A stretch of 64,000 bases of DNA from NCBI GenBank assembly GCA_015698045.1, contig BLAL01000304.1, positions 1,022,148 to 1,086,147 of the forward strand, read 5' to 3'. How positions within the stretch are numbered: the first letter of the stretch is position 1; each line of letters begins with the position of its first letter. Under the pieces are notes generated by a model, which saw only the letters and a program-made list of their open reading frames with translations, searched no databases and had not been told where the DNA came from. Position numbers and translations under genes: made by a program. The DNA is from Rhizophagus clarus (lineage: Eukaryota > Glomeromycota > Glomeromycetes > Glomerales > Glomeraceae). Positions 12,786-25,751 of this stretch are shown here, in pieces.

Positions 12786-13375
12786 ATCTATCGCGCTAGT
12801 TATTGTTACTATTATATCAAGTTGTAATTATTTTATCTTTAGAAATGCACAAATACCCAGGTGCATGGACGCTCACCGAAAGAAAAAATCGGAAGAAGTT
12901 CTCGTATTGCGTCAACGAATTCCACTTGCTGAGTATCATACACACGTGATATTATTGTAGCACATGATTATCGAACGAATTAGAAACCAAATTTTGTAAT
13001 CAATTTTTCTATAAATTAAAAACTGTCGAATATAGTTATTTGCAACAGCGTAATTAATTGATTATTAAGGAAAACAGAAACCGTTAAAAACATTTATTAG
13101 CATTACATACATAAACAAAAAAAGCAGAAGTGAGATCATCCTGACGTATTGTAGGTGGATGAATAGATGGAAAATGTTGGACTAACACAAATATGTCCTA
13201 CAACAGTAATAGTAAATAGTCCTTCGCCTTGCTCCGAACAATTATTTGCCATTTAAATCGTGTAATTTTGCTATATTATTATTTTATAATCATATTTTTG
13301 TCGTAAGAATGTTCTTAAAAATCGATTAATCAAAAACAAATCCACCATGTGACGTTTATTTATTTACTTACATTT
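12786..13375 (-). pseudogene. Eroded GPCR-like receptor, pseudogene 2
   Basis: Remnants of the receptor exons. An exon 5 fragment (near 12978-13045) carries the conserved string ACCAAATTTTGTAATCA, which encodes the KIW part of TM4 in intact copies. An exon 2 and intron fragment lies near 13255-13330 (TGTAATTTTGCTATA and TCGTAAGAATGTTCTTAAAAA). Exon 1 is deleted with the same junction as pseudogene 1: the intron 1 donor near 13365-13371 runs directly into TTTTATAACATAAC. Other unique strings, such as AAATACCCAGGTGCATGGACGCTC (near 12853), recur in pseudogene 1. It is therefore a duplicate of an already broken gene. Confidence 0.6.
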
Positions 13376-14937
13376 TATAACATAACAATGAGATAATCAT
13401 AAACTAAGAAAAACACAGATTTAAAGTTCGTGTAATATAATTTTCAATATAAACTTTACGGCGATCACTTAACAGATAACAGATACTGTATAAATATTTT
13501 TTTTGTGGATCCTTTGCGACGATCCCTAATTAAAAAAAATTAACCAATTAAAAAACAAAATGTGGCTTGTTTATTTGCTGAAAAAACCAAAAATCATATT
13601 ACAACATACGTTTAATAGCGAATCACAAATGGGAAGAGAAAAAAGAAATATTTAAAATTAACTTGTTCGAGAAAAAAAAAAAAAAAAAAAAAAAAAATGT
13701 CGTAAATAAATGATGATTACCGGGAATTTACAAAATTAGCCAATGCTCCGCCTGATACTAAAAAAAGAATTACGTAACGAATCACAAGATTATCTGTCGA
13801 ATGATCAATTATATTACGTATACAAAATATTTACATGACATAAGTCTGTTGCATATATATATGCTTTAAATAAATGATTCTAAAAATATTTACATTTAAA
13901 AGAATTTCGAATAAAAAATTAGATTATCTTTCTAAATCCACATTTATCAAATAGGCACAATAAAGTTTGTAATCAAATATATTCTCATCATTTTTATGTC
14001 TATGTAATTTTAATATTCTCGTTATACTGTATATCAATGTTGTTTTAATTATTTGGTCAATTCTATTATAAGATTCATGTGATATGCGTCGTCATCTGAC
14101 GCGTTCTAGAAAACGATAATCGTACCCCAAAAAAATTGAACTCTCGTGTGACATTTTTTTTTTTTTTTTGCGCTTTTTTGTTTATTTAAAAATGTTTGAA
14201 GTTATTACATTGCATTTAATTTTATATTATGAGTTCAAAATTTATTGACGCAAGATTAATAATTAAGATAAACAACTCTGAAATTAAAATAACTTGCTAA
14301 GCTACATGAAAAAAATTTAACAAAGTCCCTTATAATACTTTTTCTAATTTAATTAATTGCGCACGGTGGCTAAATATAAAATAGCAAGGTTATTCATTGA
14401 ATATACTGTACTGGTTCAAGTCTATCAGATCATCATCAAGTGTTTATCTTTTGTTCTTTGCATAAATAACATGAGTCTCATCATTTCATTTGCCATTTGC
14501 AAGAGAAGTAATTCCATTTAGGTAAAAACAAATCACTTATTCAAAAATAGTCTTTTATTCGACCATTCAAATCATTCAAATTTTTTTTTTTTTTACTTAA
14601 AAAAAATTTTATTCGGCAGAGCCCGAAAAAAAAATGATGTACATTCTGCCAATTATCCATATTCAGTAACATTAAAAATTACACAAATAATTGGTATTCA
14701 AATCAATAGAAGATCAAACCAGTTAATTTCTAACAAAAAAGATCGCCAGCCAATACCGCCTGGATGATACACCATTTTACAATAACATATAATATATCAA
14801 AATCACTAGATATTATCAAATCAATTAATATTATCTATTAACTGTTAACTTATATAACTTAAGAGAACAAAAATATAATACAAATATTAAAATCTTAATA
14901 ATTTTTTTGAATTTTTTTTTAAAAAAAATTTGAACTT

Positions 14938-14968
<31 letters not shown>

Positions 14969-14979
14969 TAATTTATTAA
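13376..14979. repeat. Upstream block B of pseudogene 2, then AT-rich spacer
   Basis: 13376-13880 repeats block B, including ACGTAACGAATCACAAGATTATCTG near 13783 and ATTACGTATACAAAATATTT near 13812. 13881-14979 holds no recognisable gene. It contains long A and T runs (13675-13696, 14153-14168, 14579-14594, 14938-14962). Confidence 0.5.
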
Positions 14980-15876
14980 TTAGACATCTTGAGTAACATC
15001 ATCCGGTTGTTTTTCATCCGTCGTTTCAAGTTTATAATTTGATGAATGATTACTACTAATATATGAAAATTTTAATCCTTCATTACGTAAATATTGAAAT
15101 ACGTTTGCTATTCCTCCAAGACTTATAACTAAAAAAAAAAAAAAATTAATTTGAATTAATAATTGTTATATATATATCTATATATTAAAACAATTTTTCT
15201 TCAATCAATTTACCTGCCGGACTGAGAGCGTCAAGTATAATATGACGAATCTACAAAATAATAAGATCATCGTATTAAATACATATTAAATATGATGTAA
15301 TTACAGTTAAATAAATATCTTACATTTAAAATCATCAAAATGTTATAAACCAGAATAGGAATGTATTGTATAATAAAGACTAAAATATAAGTTAGAACCT
15401 TCTTAAAGGTTCTACTTTCAACATTGGAATTTCGTACCGCACCAACTTGAGAACTTGGTATATGTCCTTTAATGTCACGAATCGTTTTTAATACATGCAA
15501 GTAACAAAACACGATAGTTGATAATGTAACTACTATTAGAATAAAAACAACCAATCCTATTAAATCATAACCAATTTTAGTCCCACACCTAAATAAAATA
15601 AATGAGCGTTAATCACGTGACGTTTATTGGGACAAAATTTAACATGAAACATACGCATAGTTTCGAGAGCCATAGGCGTTTGTTGAAGATAGAGGGATTA
15701 TTAATGATATTACAATAATTGGAACCCAAATTTTGTAATCATATTTTCCAAATTCGAAGTAGCATTCCCGTACGACTCGTAACCAAGTTATAACGGATAT
15801 AGTTCCTACCTAGTATTTAAATTAAAAAGAAATATTTTATCAAAAATCAAATTTTTGAAATAAATACTAACCTCTA

Positions 15877-15910
<34 letters not shown>

Positions 15911-16634
15911 AAACTTACCAATATTATATTTAGTATAACGAAAAATACTATAAGAAATCCAACGGATTCACAAAATAGATGTGGCCATGTGATGGTTTCG
16001 CTATTATAGACGAATTCTGATTTATGAGAAGCTGCATATGACTATACAATTTTACGTTGTGATTAGTTATTAAAAATGTGGTTACTCGTTAATTTGATTA
16101 TTTTTCTTAAATCCATTAATAATTTTTTTTTTTTACTTACAAACTCAATTAAGATAGATGATGAATATAGAAAATCTTAAATATAAAGAATTACATATAA
16201 TTATTATAAAATAAGATGAATTAATAAGATAATAAACAATTATTAGAAATTATTATTTACCTGTAATTGCTATGTAAAATGGAAATTTAAACGATAAGGG
16301 AATATTTCTATGACTATTTTTCCATCGTAAGATCATTCCTTAAATAAAAAAAAAAAAATTCAAATATATTTAAAAAAATTTTAATTGGTTATATTAGTTT
16401 AAAATCGATTTTAGACCAATAAAATTACTTACGAAAAAAAATATATAAAGTTCCTAAAAAACTAAGGAAAGAGAACATTATCGGAATAATCATCACAATG
16501 TAAAAATCTGTTTCAGGACCATAACCATAATTTGAATTTTCTTGAGCATTATTTATAGGTATCATGAAAAAAAGAAACGACGAGATAAATATGATGATAC
16601 GCATCGAATATGTCGAATATGATAGTGAATGCAT
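14980..16634 (-). CDS. Seven-transmembrane GPCR-like receptor, copy 3
   Basis: Eight exons on the minus strand: 16634-16433, 16338-16261, 16175-16141, 16041-15919, 15809-15655, 15588-15324, 15250-15214, 15128-14980. They join in frame to 347 aa with the same splice phases as the other copies. Compared with copy 1 there are five extra N-terminal codons, one extra residue in exon 4 and a nine-nucleotide shorter exon 6, so the third cytoplasmic loop is three residues shorter. The conserved WLRVV motif after TM3 and the paired extracellular Cys are present. The intron before exon 5 contains a plus-strand T run of about 27. The receptor role is inferred from topology. Confidence 0.83.
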
Positions 16635-16744
16635 TTTTTTTTTTCTATGAATGATTTAAAATTATCTAGGGAATGTGAAATTATTTATATTTTTTTTTTT
16701 ATTTATTATAAAATAATAATAAGAATCTCGTAAGTTGGAGACGC

Positions 16745-16757
16745 TTTTATATATAAA
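16745..16757 (-). promoter_or_regulatory. Putative TATA box of receptor copy 3
   Basis: The minus strand reads TTATATATAAAAG about 115 nt before the ATG at 16634, a position similar to the TATA elements of copies 1, 2 and 4. Confidence 0.5.
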
Positions 16758-17480
16758 GAAAAAAAAAAGTTTATCATGGAAATATTATCTGTCGTGCGAC
16801 ATTTGTCTTTTGAACCGTGCGAATAATTATTAAATATAAATAGATAAAATCTTATAATTTGTACGAAAAAGGAACAATCCATGATTACGTTTTCTAACAT
16901 AATCAAATAAAACTAGGATTATAACGGAATAACGGAATTTTTAAGTTTGTGATACAACTTTTTAATATAAAATCTTTCGGAAATTATGCAACGGATTTCC
17001 ATATACAATGTTTTAACAGATCTATATCGGTTTTAATTTTATTTTTATAAAAGCGCAAGTGATACGAGCAATAAAGGAATTAATTAATCAGTGCGACGAT
17101 CCTAATTGTAAAATAATTAAAACAAAATTTAAAAAGATTAGAAAAATATAGTTTTAAGTATTGTGATATTTGTGTATTTGTTTATTTTTTTGCTGAAAAT
17201 CAAGGGTGAACCGACGAAACTTATTGAATTTTCTTTTATTACTGGTAGGTCATAAGGTGAGAAACAAAAAATCCTTCATGGGATTGATTGGATCCGAAAA
17301 GAAATTATTAATCCTGCATTTTTTAAAAAAAAAAAAATTCTAAGTTTTGTTAAAACTTCACAAAATTAGTCAATTCGGCGTCGCTTGTTGTAATTGTAAC
17401 GTAACATCATGTATTATGTACACAAAATATTTGCTTTACATAAGAACGTTGCACAAACGTTTCAAGTAATCAAAAAGTTA
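16758..17480. repeat. Upstream block B of receptor copy 3
   Basis: No gene. Here block B lies immediately upstream of an intact promoter. Ordered landmarks are TTTTCTAACATAATC (near 16888), AAGTTTGTGATACAAC (near 16942), GCGACGATCCTAATTGTAAA (near 17093), TTTGTTTATT with GCTGAAAA (near 17177-17200) and ACACAAAATATTTG (near 17419). Copy 4 has the same arrangement. Confidence 0.55.
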
Positions 17481-20400
17481 TATTACAATAAATTTAATGG
17501 ACTAGTAAAAAATTAGTTTAATAAGTTTATTTCTTTTTACATGATTCGATTAATTTTCACGTGAAATTAACATACTACATAAATTAAAATCTTTATGGAA
17601 GTAAGAAATTACTATATCCCTCAAGCGAGAAAATTCATTCTATAAAGAATTGGCCATAATTAGTACGTATAAGGATGGCTTGTGAAAGTTATAAATTGAA
17701 AAGAAAATTAAGCGTTCGTCTTTTTTTAGGTAATCGATTAATGTGAAGTTAATTAAATGAAAGCAATATGCTCTTTCACTTATTTGCTCTAATATAAAAT
17801 GGAACAAACAAAAATTTATTATATAATAATAATTCATATTATAGATTATTCGACCTTAATTGAGAATCAGCATTCATATTTAAATTGATTCTCTATATTA
17901 TGTGTATCCTGTAAAAAATGGATTGTGTGCACGGATCGTATCTATAAATGTCCGTTGCAATGTACCGTTGCAAAAAACACAATAATGCATGTTTATATTT
18001 AAATAAAGTATGACAATTTTTAGATCATACAATTCACGTAGTTTTATACGTTTGTAAAGTGATTTATTTGTGCACAATTGCACAATTATTATATTATTCG
18101 TTCTTATTTTTTTTTTTTTTTACATCTTATAATTATGAAATTTAAATTTACGGTAAAGTATTGTGCGTACACAACAAGAATTATTATTTAGTATTATAAA
18201 AAAAATTATGAAACATTACCAGAGTATGATAAAGTTTATTCAACAATACTTTGATGTTCGATAAAGGAAATCAAGGTTGTATTAAGGGGATTAGAACGTT
18301 TTAATTAAATTTCATATTCATAGACCCAATTTTTAATTATCAATCCCATGTGATATTGATATATAGGAGAAACTGGCACGAACGACTGCCTGATCTTGTA
18401 ACAGGATAGGTTATTATACGAATGGCATAATAAGCGGACGAAAACGCGGACGAAAACTATATAAGATGACGATTTACGTCAAATATCAATTTTATAAGAA
18501 GGTCTGACGTCATCATTTGACGCAAATCGTCATCTGAGTATTTATCGAAATATTTTGTAATAGCTTATCATATGATTTAACTTTGCATTATATATTGTTT
18601 TCTTCTCACCTCGTTTAATTTATTCTCGTTAAATTTATTTTATAAAAAATTTTATCCGGGTTTTCCGTAAAAATTCCTTGAAAATGTGACCTTTTACGGA
18701 AAAGTTCGGAAAATAATGTAAACAAGACAGATAATTTCCATGATATAAATTTATAAATTCCGTCTCAAAATGAACCTTTCATGGAAAAAACACGGAGTAT
18801 GAAACACGGATCAATTTCTTTTTTTAACAGAGATCTCGTTTAATTTTTATTTTTAACTTGTATAACATGATGAGTAAGATTATAATCAAAATCGCCAAAT
18901 TTTTTTTTTTTTTTTTTTTTTTTGATATTATAATTGGTATTGAACATTTTAACTATTTTACTTAATATAGCTTTTTCCGAAAAATTTCGAGTTTCATTAA
19001 TAACTTAGAAAAGAAATATATTTGTATCGTTAATAATTTTCGTTTCATGCTGATTATATTTCATTTAAACAATATTTCCACATATGTAGATTTTGTAACA
19101 CAGAAAAATACTTTTAATAATAAAAGGTTTTATTATATACATTATCCGCTTATCCGCCTAATAGTAAGTCACATGATTCCCAATTATACGAACCAATTAT
19201 ATCACAATAAACAAATTGTGAACGATCATTACCGCAAAAAAACCGAAAAATCAGGGATATAAATTCTAATTGGTGAATCTTTTTTTTTTTTTTTTATGGA
19301 TATACTGTACATCTATATCAACCATATGAAAAAGAAAATGAAAGAAACCTTTTTTGGAAAAAGGGAGATCAGCTCATATTGCGAACTATACTCTATTATC
19401 CCTTCTCGGACATTTTGAAATCCGGTATTACACATTCGAGTTGTCGAGTTGTTGAGTTGTCGGGTTATCGAGTTGTCGGCAAATAGTTTTCAACTGCAAA
19501 TTTTTCTAGTGGTCCTGGATTTTATTTTGCTGTAAAATATATGAATATACGGTAGTTTATGCTGCCCCATACCCAGAATTGTGTTTTTTACATTTTTGTT
19601 ATTCAAAGTATTGTTTAATATTTAATTGTCAGTTTTAATAAAATGTTGCATATTAGTAATTTTCGATAGATAAATATAAAAATTCGTATAAAGATATGAT
19701 TAAAAAAAAAAAAATTCATGATTCACATACTTAGAAATAAATAAAGTAAACCTATAAAAATTCATAAAATCATAATTTATGATATTTATGTTCCGAAATC
19801 ATAATTTAAATCGCATGCGTTAAATATTGTAACGAGGCATTTTGATAATCTAATATAATTTTAATTTAGAAAAAATATTTGAAAATTAATTAATTAATTA
19901 ATTAATTAATTATTAATTAATTATTAAAATAGAAAATTTCGACCCTGTGTCTTTACTTCTTATGTTGTATCTTCGTAAAAAATTTCTATAAAGGAAAAAT
20001 GAAAATCATAACTTGATACAGTATATGATGCGATAAAGCGATTTATTTGGATTTTGTCTTTTTTTATATGAACATTTATATAAAACTTATAAATTTCGTT
20101 ATATCGAGTATTAATCGGTTAATAAGCTTATGTAAAGAAAATGGTTGATTAATCAAAGAAATTAAGAGTACAAAATATCTTAGTAATAATTTAGTAATAT
20201 CATAAACAAATAATTTAATCCATTTATATTTGTTTTCGCTAGCAATACTTACATAGCATCAACTAATAAATCTAGTAACATATCATATTAAGAAAGAGTA
20301 GTAGAAAATATTCTGAATAAGAATCATAAGCGATGACTTATGATAATGCGATAAAAAAAAAAGTTTACTGGAAACTACTGTACGAGGAAGAAACTAAAAT

Positions 20401-20840
20401 GATCTGATTATATAACCTATTTTTACTGGTTAAGCTATCAAGTTCGGATTTCGCTCCAAGAATGTTGATAAACTAGATTTAAAAAAATACGTTAGCTGTC
20501 GGGTTTAAATATAAAGTGCCTGTTATAATCATTTCCTTTTTTTAATTGAGAATACATTTAAAATTAATTATTTTATCGTTCACATACTACCCTCAATACA
20601 CCGACGTAGGTAATAATTAATTCGAATATCAAATTGTCGGTACGTAGCTAGTGGTTATTAATAATGGATTATAATACTGGTCAAGCATCTAATTTTTGCC
20701 TGAATTATGCTATTAAATAAAACTCAGAACAATTTAATGAACGTTAACATTGTGGTACTGTCCCGAATTATATTAGTGTAACCTAAACAGATTTACATAT
20801 TTACAAATAATATTGTGAAACGAGGAACAAAAAATCATCG
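17481..20840. other. AT-rich intergenic region, no gene recognised
   Basis: The short open frames here (17640-17837, 17898-18083, 19047-19262) lack recognisable domains and have no paralogue in the array. Simple sequence includes a T run at about 18899-18923 and an (AATT)n tract at about 19887-19925. A small direct repeat of GTTGTCGAGTTG type lies at about 19438-19485. Confidence 0.4.
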
Positions 20841-20844
20841 TAAG

Positions 20845-21215
20845 GGTTTACTACGAAGTCCCGATGATCAGAATCCCGTTATAACACGAACCTGATGCTC
20901 ACAATCCTAACAAATCATAATCCCGAAAATTCAAAATCCTGACACTCGTTATCCCGGCACATTATGTGCAGAATTCTATATTATGATAATTGTTATAAAA
21001 ATATTAATATTTGCGAAGAATTATTACAAGTACTATTAATTATTACGTCTGTAAAAAAAAAAAAAAAAAAATTCTTGAAAAAATTAAACTGATAATTCTT
21101 TATCAATATCAGAAATTCTTAATGACACAAAATTAACAATAGATGGAGTTTCAGGATGGGATTTATGATCGTCGGGATTCTGATTGTCGGGATTCTGATT
21201 GTCGGGATATTGAAT
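20845..21215. repeat. MITE-like element with repetitive inverted arms
   Basis: The left arm (about 20850-20965) is built of units such as AGAATCCCG, CATAATCCCG and GTTATCCCGG. The right arm (about 21150-21212) carries the complementary units CGGGATTCTGATTGT, repeated twice, and GTCGGGATATTG. Repetitive inverted arms around a short non-coding core suggest a non-autonomous DNA transposon. No target duplication was identified. Confidence 0.45.
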
Positions 21216-21359
21216 GATTCCCCTTTTAGTATCATCATCGAAAAAATTCACATAATTGGTAAGGATATTATTAGATAAAATTAATTAATACTCTTTGATA
21301 TCATTTTATTCAATTTTGTGATCATTTTTTGCGATTCATATCTGTCGGTTCTACAGTCG

Positions 21360-22472
21360 GTTCGTTCTAGATTTTTATGTGGCGTTTCTTTTGTATTGTA
21401 ATATAATTTGAGAATGCTTGTTTTTTCATTTACCTTTTGCATTGTGTAATATCATTTGTCTATCAACACGATTTAATTTATCCAAAAACTAAATTATTTG
21501 GTGAATATCAAAAATCGGCTTATTTTGTGATCATCCAATAATCATCCTGACAAATTTCTTTTCATTTAAATTTACCGTAAAATATCATTTTGAATACAAG
21601 TTATTAAAATACATTATAATTTTAATATCAAAGGATTAGCCTTTGTATCCCTACCCCTGAATAATTGAAAAATATCTACTCGTAGTTTTATATTGTTCTA
21701 ACATCGCTTACTGAGTTATTTATTACGGAAAAGCAATGAAAATATTTATTTGCGATACAACCTTTTTTTTTTTTATTTCCATACATATTTTATATTGAAC
21801 CAAAATTCATTTTCAGTAAATTTCAAGATTATATTATTTACTTGATTCATATGATGATTACAATTTATTTTTCTCGAGGGAAAAAAAAGAAAAAAAATTA
21901 AGGAAAATTCACGTGACATGTAATTCCCTTTTTTATGTTCTATGAAAATAATTAATAATTTGTACATACAGTATTTATTTATAATACCTTATATTGGTCT
22001 TGTATTGTTTTTATAGAAAAAAAATCCCCAAACAGTTGCACAGTTAAGATGAACTTTATTTATCGACAAAAAACTCTGAGTATTGTACGTTAAAGCACAA
22101 TATGTTTTATAATGATTTTTACAAATTTGTAAATATTAAATTTTATTTATACAATCTATAATAATCTTTTTTATTCTGGGTCACATTTTTCGAAAAAAAA
22201 AAAAATTTCAATAGATTAATAATAGACGAACATAAATTAATTAATTGATTTTTTAAAAATTTAAAAAGTTTTCAGGAGATAATTATTATTACAGACTAAA
22301 AAAAAAATATTTATTTATTAATACATTATTAACATCTTAAATCTTAAAATTTGACTTAATTAATATTTTTTTTTTTTTTTAAGATTTTAATATTTGTTAA
22401 CAGTTAAAGTTCATGTATAATTATAAAAAATAATAATTAAATTATAATTAATTCTTTTACAGTAAATTTAAA
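21360..22472. repeat. Receptor-array spacer block A, copy 3 (3' flank of copy 4)
   Basis: No gene. Landmarks shared with 1.9-3.48 kb and 11.2-12.78 kb are ATGTGGCGTTTCTTTTGTATTG (near 21379), TTTTGTGATCATCCAATAAT (near 21523) and CAGTAAATTTCAAGATTATAT (near 21813). It lies just downstream of the receptor stop at 22473. That placement is the key evidence that block A is the natural 3' flank of the unit. Confidence 0.55.
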
Positions 22473-24123
22473 TTAAAGTTCATTCATTGTACTATTTGAT
22501 TGTTGTGATTGCTGTGATCGTTCTGCTGATTCAAGTCTATAATTTGAAGAAAATACATTATCACGACTCGAAAATCCCTCATTATACAGATATTGAATTA
22601 TATTTCCTATTCCTCCAAAACTTATAACTAAAGAAACAGGAAAGGTTTATTAGATTGGATATTTTGTTACATATTTTGCATATTAATAATTCAAATTAAT
22701 GAAATAACCGTACCTGCCGGGATAAGAGCGTCGAGTATGACGTTACGAATCTACAAATAAAGAAATCGTTGTATTAAATATAACATTACGTCGTTTTACT
22801 CGGATTAAATACGGTTTTATCCGGTTTATGATTACATCAAAAAATATAATTTCTTTTTCTCTTACCTTTAAAAATCCACAAACGTTATAAATCATAATAG
22901 GAACGTATTGTATAATAAAGACTAAAATATAAGTTAAAACTTTTTTAAAGGTTTTTCTTTCAACATTGGTAAGTTGAATTAAATTATTCCGCGAATTTAT
23001 AATGGATCCATTAATCTCTTTAACATTACGAATCGTTTTCATTACGTGTGCGTAACAAAATATGATAGTTGATAATGTGATGATTATTATGATGAGAACA
23101 ACAAATGCAACAAGATCATATCCAATTTTAGTCCCGCATCTAATAAAAAAAAAAAAAATAGTACGTAAGTAATTACTGTGAAGCGTAATGCAATTGACGT
23201 TAAAAAATGTGACGTGACATACGAATAACCCCGAGAACCATAGGAGTTTGTTGTACTTAGAGGAACAATTAATGATAAGAAAAGAATTGGAAGCCAAACT
23301 TTATAATCATATCTTCCTAATTCTAAATAGCGTTCTTTAACTACTCTTAACCAAGTTACAACGGATATAGCACCAACCTATTAACGAGAATTTATATATA
23401 ATTTATCAAATGGATAAAATATTATGTAAAAGTAATACAAGTTTATTATTAAGAAAATTTACCAATAATATGTTTAGCAGAACAACGAACGTAAAACAGA
23501 ATCCAAGAATTTCACAGAATAAATACGGCCATGTAACGGCTTCGTTATTATTTACGAATTCTGCTTTATCGAATGTTACATATGTCTATACATAATTTGA
23601 TGATTCGATTAGTTTTAAAATGAAGTTAATATGATAGTTTTTTAAAAAAAAATTACTTACGAACTCCATTAGGATGCATGACGAATATATAAAATCTTGT
23701 ACATAAACGTAATAATAATAATCATATACAATTAGTATTATAAATAATTAAAATAATTAAAATAAATGAAATTAAGAATGTAGTCACCTGTAATTGATAT
23801 ATAAAATGGAAACCTATATGATAATGAGATATTTCTACGTTCATATCTCCATCGAATGTACGTTCCTAAAATCGAAAATATTTAATCTTAGATTATACGA
23901 TAAAAAAATTACTTCGATAAAAAAAATACTTACGGTAAAAAATATATAGAGTTCCCAAAAAACTAAAAGTATTGACTACTAATGGAATGGTAACAATAAT
24001 GTAAAAATCGGTTTCGGAACCATAACCATAAGACGAATGCTCCTGAGCATCATTTAGGGGCATCATAAAAAGTAATGATGAAATGAAAATAATGATATGA
24101 ATCGAAGAAGGTCGTATATTCAT
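22473..24123 (-). CDS. Seven-transmembrane GPCR-like receptor, copy 4
   Basis: Eight exons on the minus strand: 24123-23934, 23865-23788, 23695-23661, 23585-23463, 23377-23223, 23139-22866, 22750-22714, 22627-22473. They join in frame to 348 aa. Splice sites and phases equal those of the other copies. It is closest to copy 3 in exons 1 and 4 (123-nt exon 4, YGYGSETDFYI-type extracellular start). The third cytoplasmic loop has the 274-nt exon 6 size of copies 1 and 2. The cytoplasmic tail is Ser/Gln-rich. The Cys before TM3 and the Cys opening exon 6 are conserved. The predicted role is a membrane receptor with unknown ligand. Confidence 0.84.
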
Positions 24124-24253
24124 ATTGTCTTTTTTTTTTTTTTTTTTGCGAAGGACTTAATATTTAAAATTATAAGAGAATGTAGGAATATCGCACATTT
24201 ATATTATTACAAATAAGTATGAATATCATGAAGTTTCAATGATTTTTGATCGA

Positions 24254-24263
24254 CTTTATATAT
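24254..24263 (-). promoter_or_regulatory. Putative TATA box of receptor copy 4
   Basis: ATATATAAAG on the minus strand, about 130-140 nt before the ATG at 24123. It is in the same relative place as in the three paralogues. Confidence 0.45.
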
Positions 24264-24760
24264 TTAAAAAATAAAGTTAATTTACCACGTACGCATATTA
24301 TCCGTTGTGTGACACTTTTAATTTATTTAACATATATATATTGCACTTCAAATATAACAATGAGAATATCAGTCTTCTATTTATTGATGGTTTGTGCGGT
24401 ATTCTGCTGAATTTTAAGTGTTAAGAGATCACAACAATTTCTAAATAATCATGTGGATCTTTGCGACGATCCTAATAGTAAATTAAAATAATTTTTGCTG
24501 TTTATTTGCTAAAAAATTAAAATTCTGCAATATAATAAATAAAAGGGGACAAGAATAAATGATTCCATAAATGTAATTGGAATTCCAATTTGTTGAACTT
24601 AAAAATTCGTCAATTCGAAATTAAAATAACGTAACGTAACGAATCACAAGATTATCTGTTAAGTAATTAACTGTTAATGCATTACATATCCAAAATATTT
24701 GTATGACATAATTATGTTGCGCATACACTTTTTAAGTAATTACTCCTTTTTGTAAGAATA
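24264..24760. repeat. Upstream block B of receptor copy 4
   Basis: No gene. Landmarks are GTGGATCTTTGCGACGATCC (near 24451), GCTGTTTATTTGCTAAAAAA (near 24498), the AACGAATCACAAGATTATCTG string (near 24638) and ATCCAAAATATTTG (near 24688). These match the block B copies upstream of copy 3 and of both pseudogenes. Confidence 0.55.
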
Positions 24761-25700
24761 TACAATATTGGGATTTGTAAAGGAATATTCTAAAAATATT
24801 TATGACCACTCAAATAAATTTTTTTTACCGTAAATTTTAACAAATTTATAAAATATTTTTTTTTAAAAAAAAATTTTATAATAAGAAAATTTTTAGTATT
24901 TTATTTACAAATTTCATCTTGCCAGAATTAGAAATTTTGAATATGAATTCATCAAACTGTAATGATACTCATAAATAAATTTGCAAGCATTAGATACTCG
25001 TCATTTTTAGTCACCGGGTCAAAAAAATTTTTTTTGTTGATATTATGTTATCTTTACAGTATCTTTACAGTTATGACAGTAATGAAATCAGAGGTCATTT
25101 GCTTATTATAAATTATTTATTTGGACTTCATTTTTAGCTAAATTCTTATTATTGTGTAACATTTGATATCCTGTAGATAATTGTCGAGTTTAAAACCAAT
25201 CGACCGTTACAAGTGTGCATGCACTGTACTGTACATATACACAACCGGTATACTGGACCATAAGTAAAATCTGAAACTGTAGTTTGGAACGGATTATCAT
25301 ACATAAATCCTTTTCGATAGATAGATTTCTTGATATGCCGGATTTTTGAAAAATAATTATTAAACGACCGGCGAATTCACTGTGTACACATAAATTTAAG
25401 AAATAATATATTATATCAAATTATAATAATTTATACAGATAAGACGGTTAATGTAATTTTAATGAAACTGTGTAAATTAATTTTATAGTTTTATGCCTAC
25501 GAATTCTCATCCTGGATTAGAAAATAAAATAAATAAATAAATAAATAAAATATTCCGCTCATATTGGGCAATCCACCTTTTTCTCGATCTTATTCGCCTT
25601 TCATTGGTTGCTTACAGCGTAAATTATAGTATGTTGAATTTACAAATTTAATTAACCAATAACAAGTAAATTAATAAATAAAGTTTCTTAGATTATTGCA

Positions 25701-25751
<51 letters not shown>

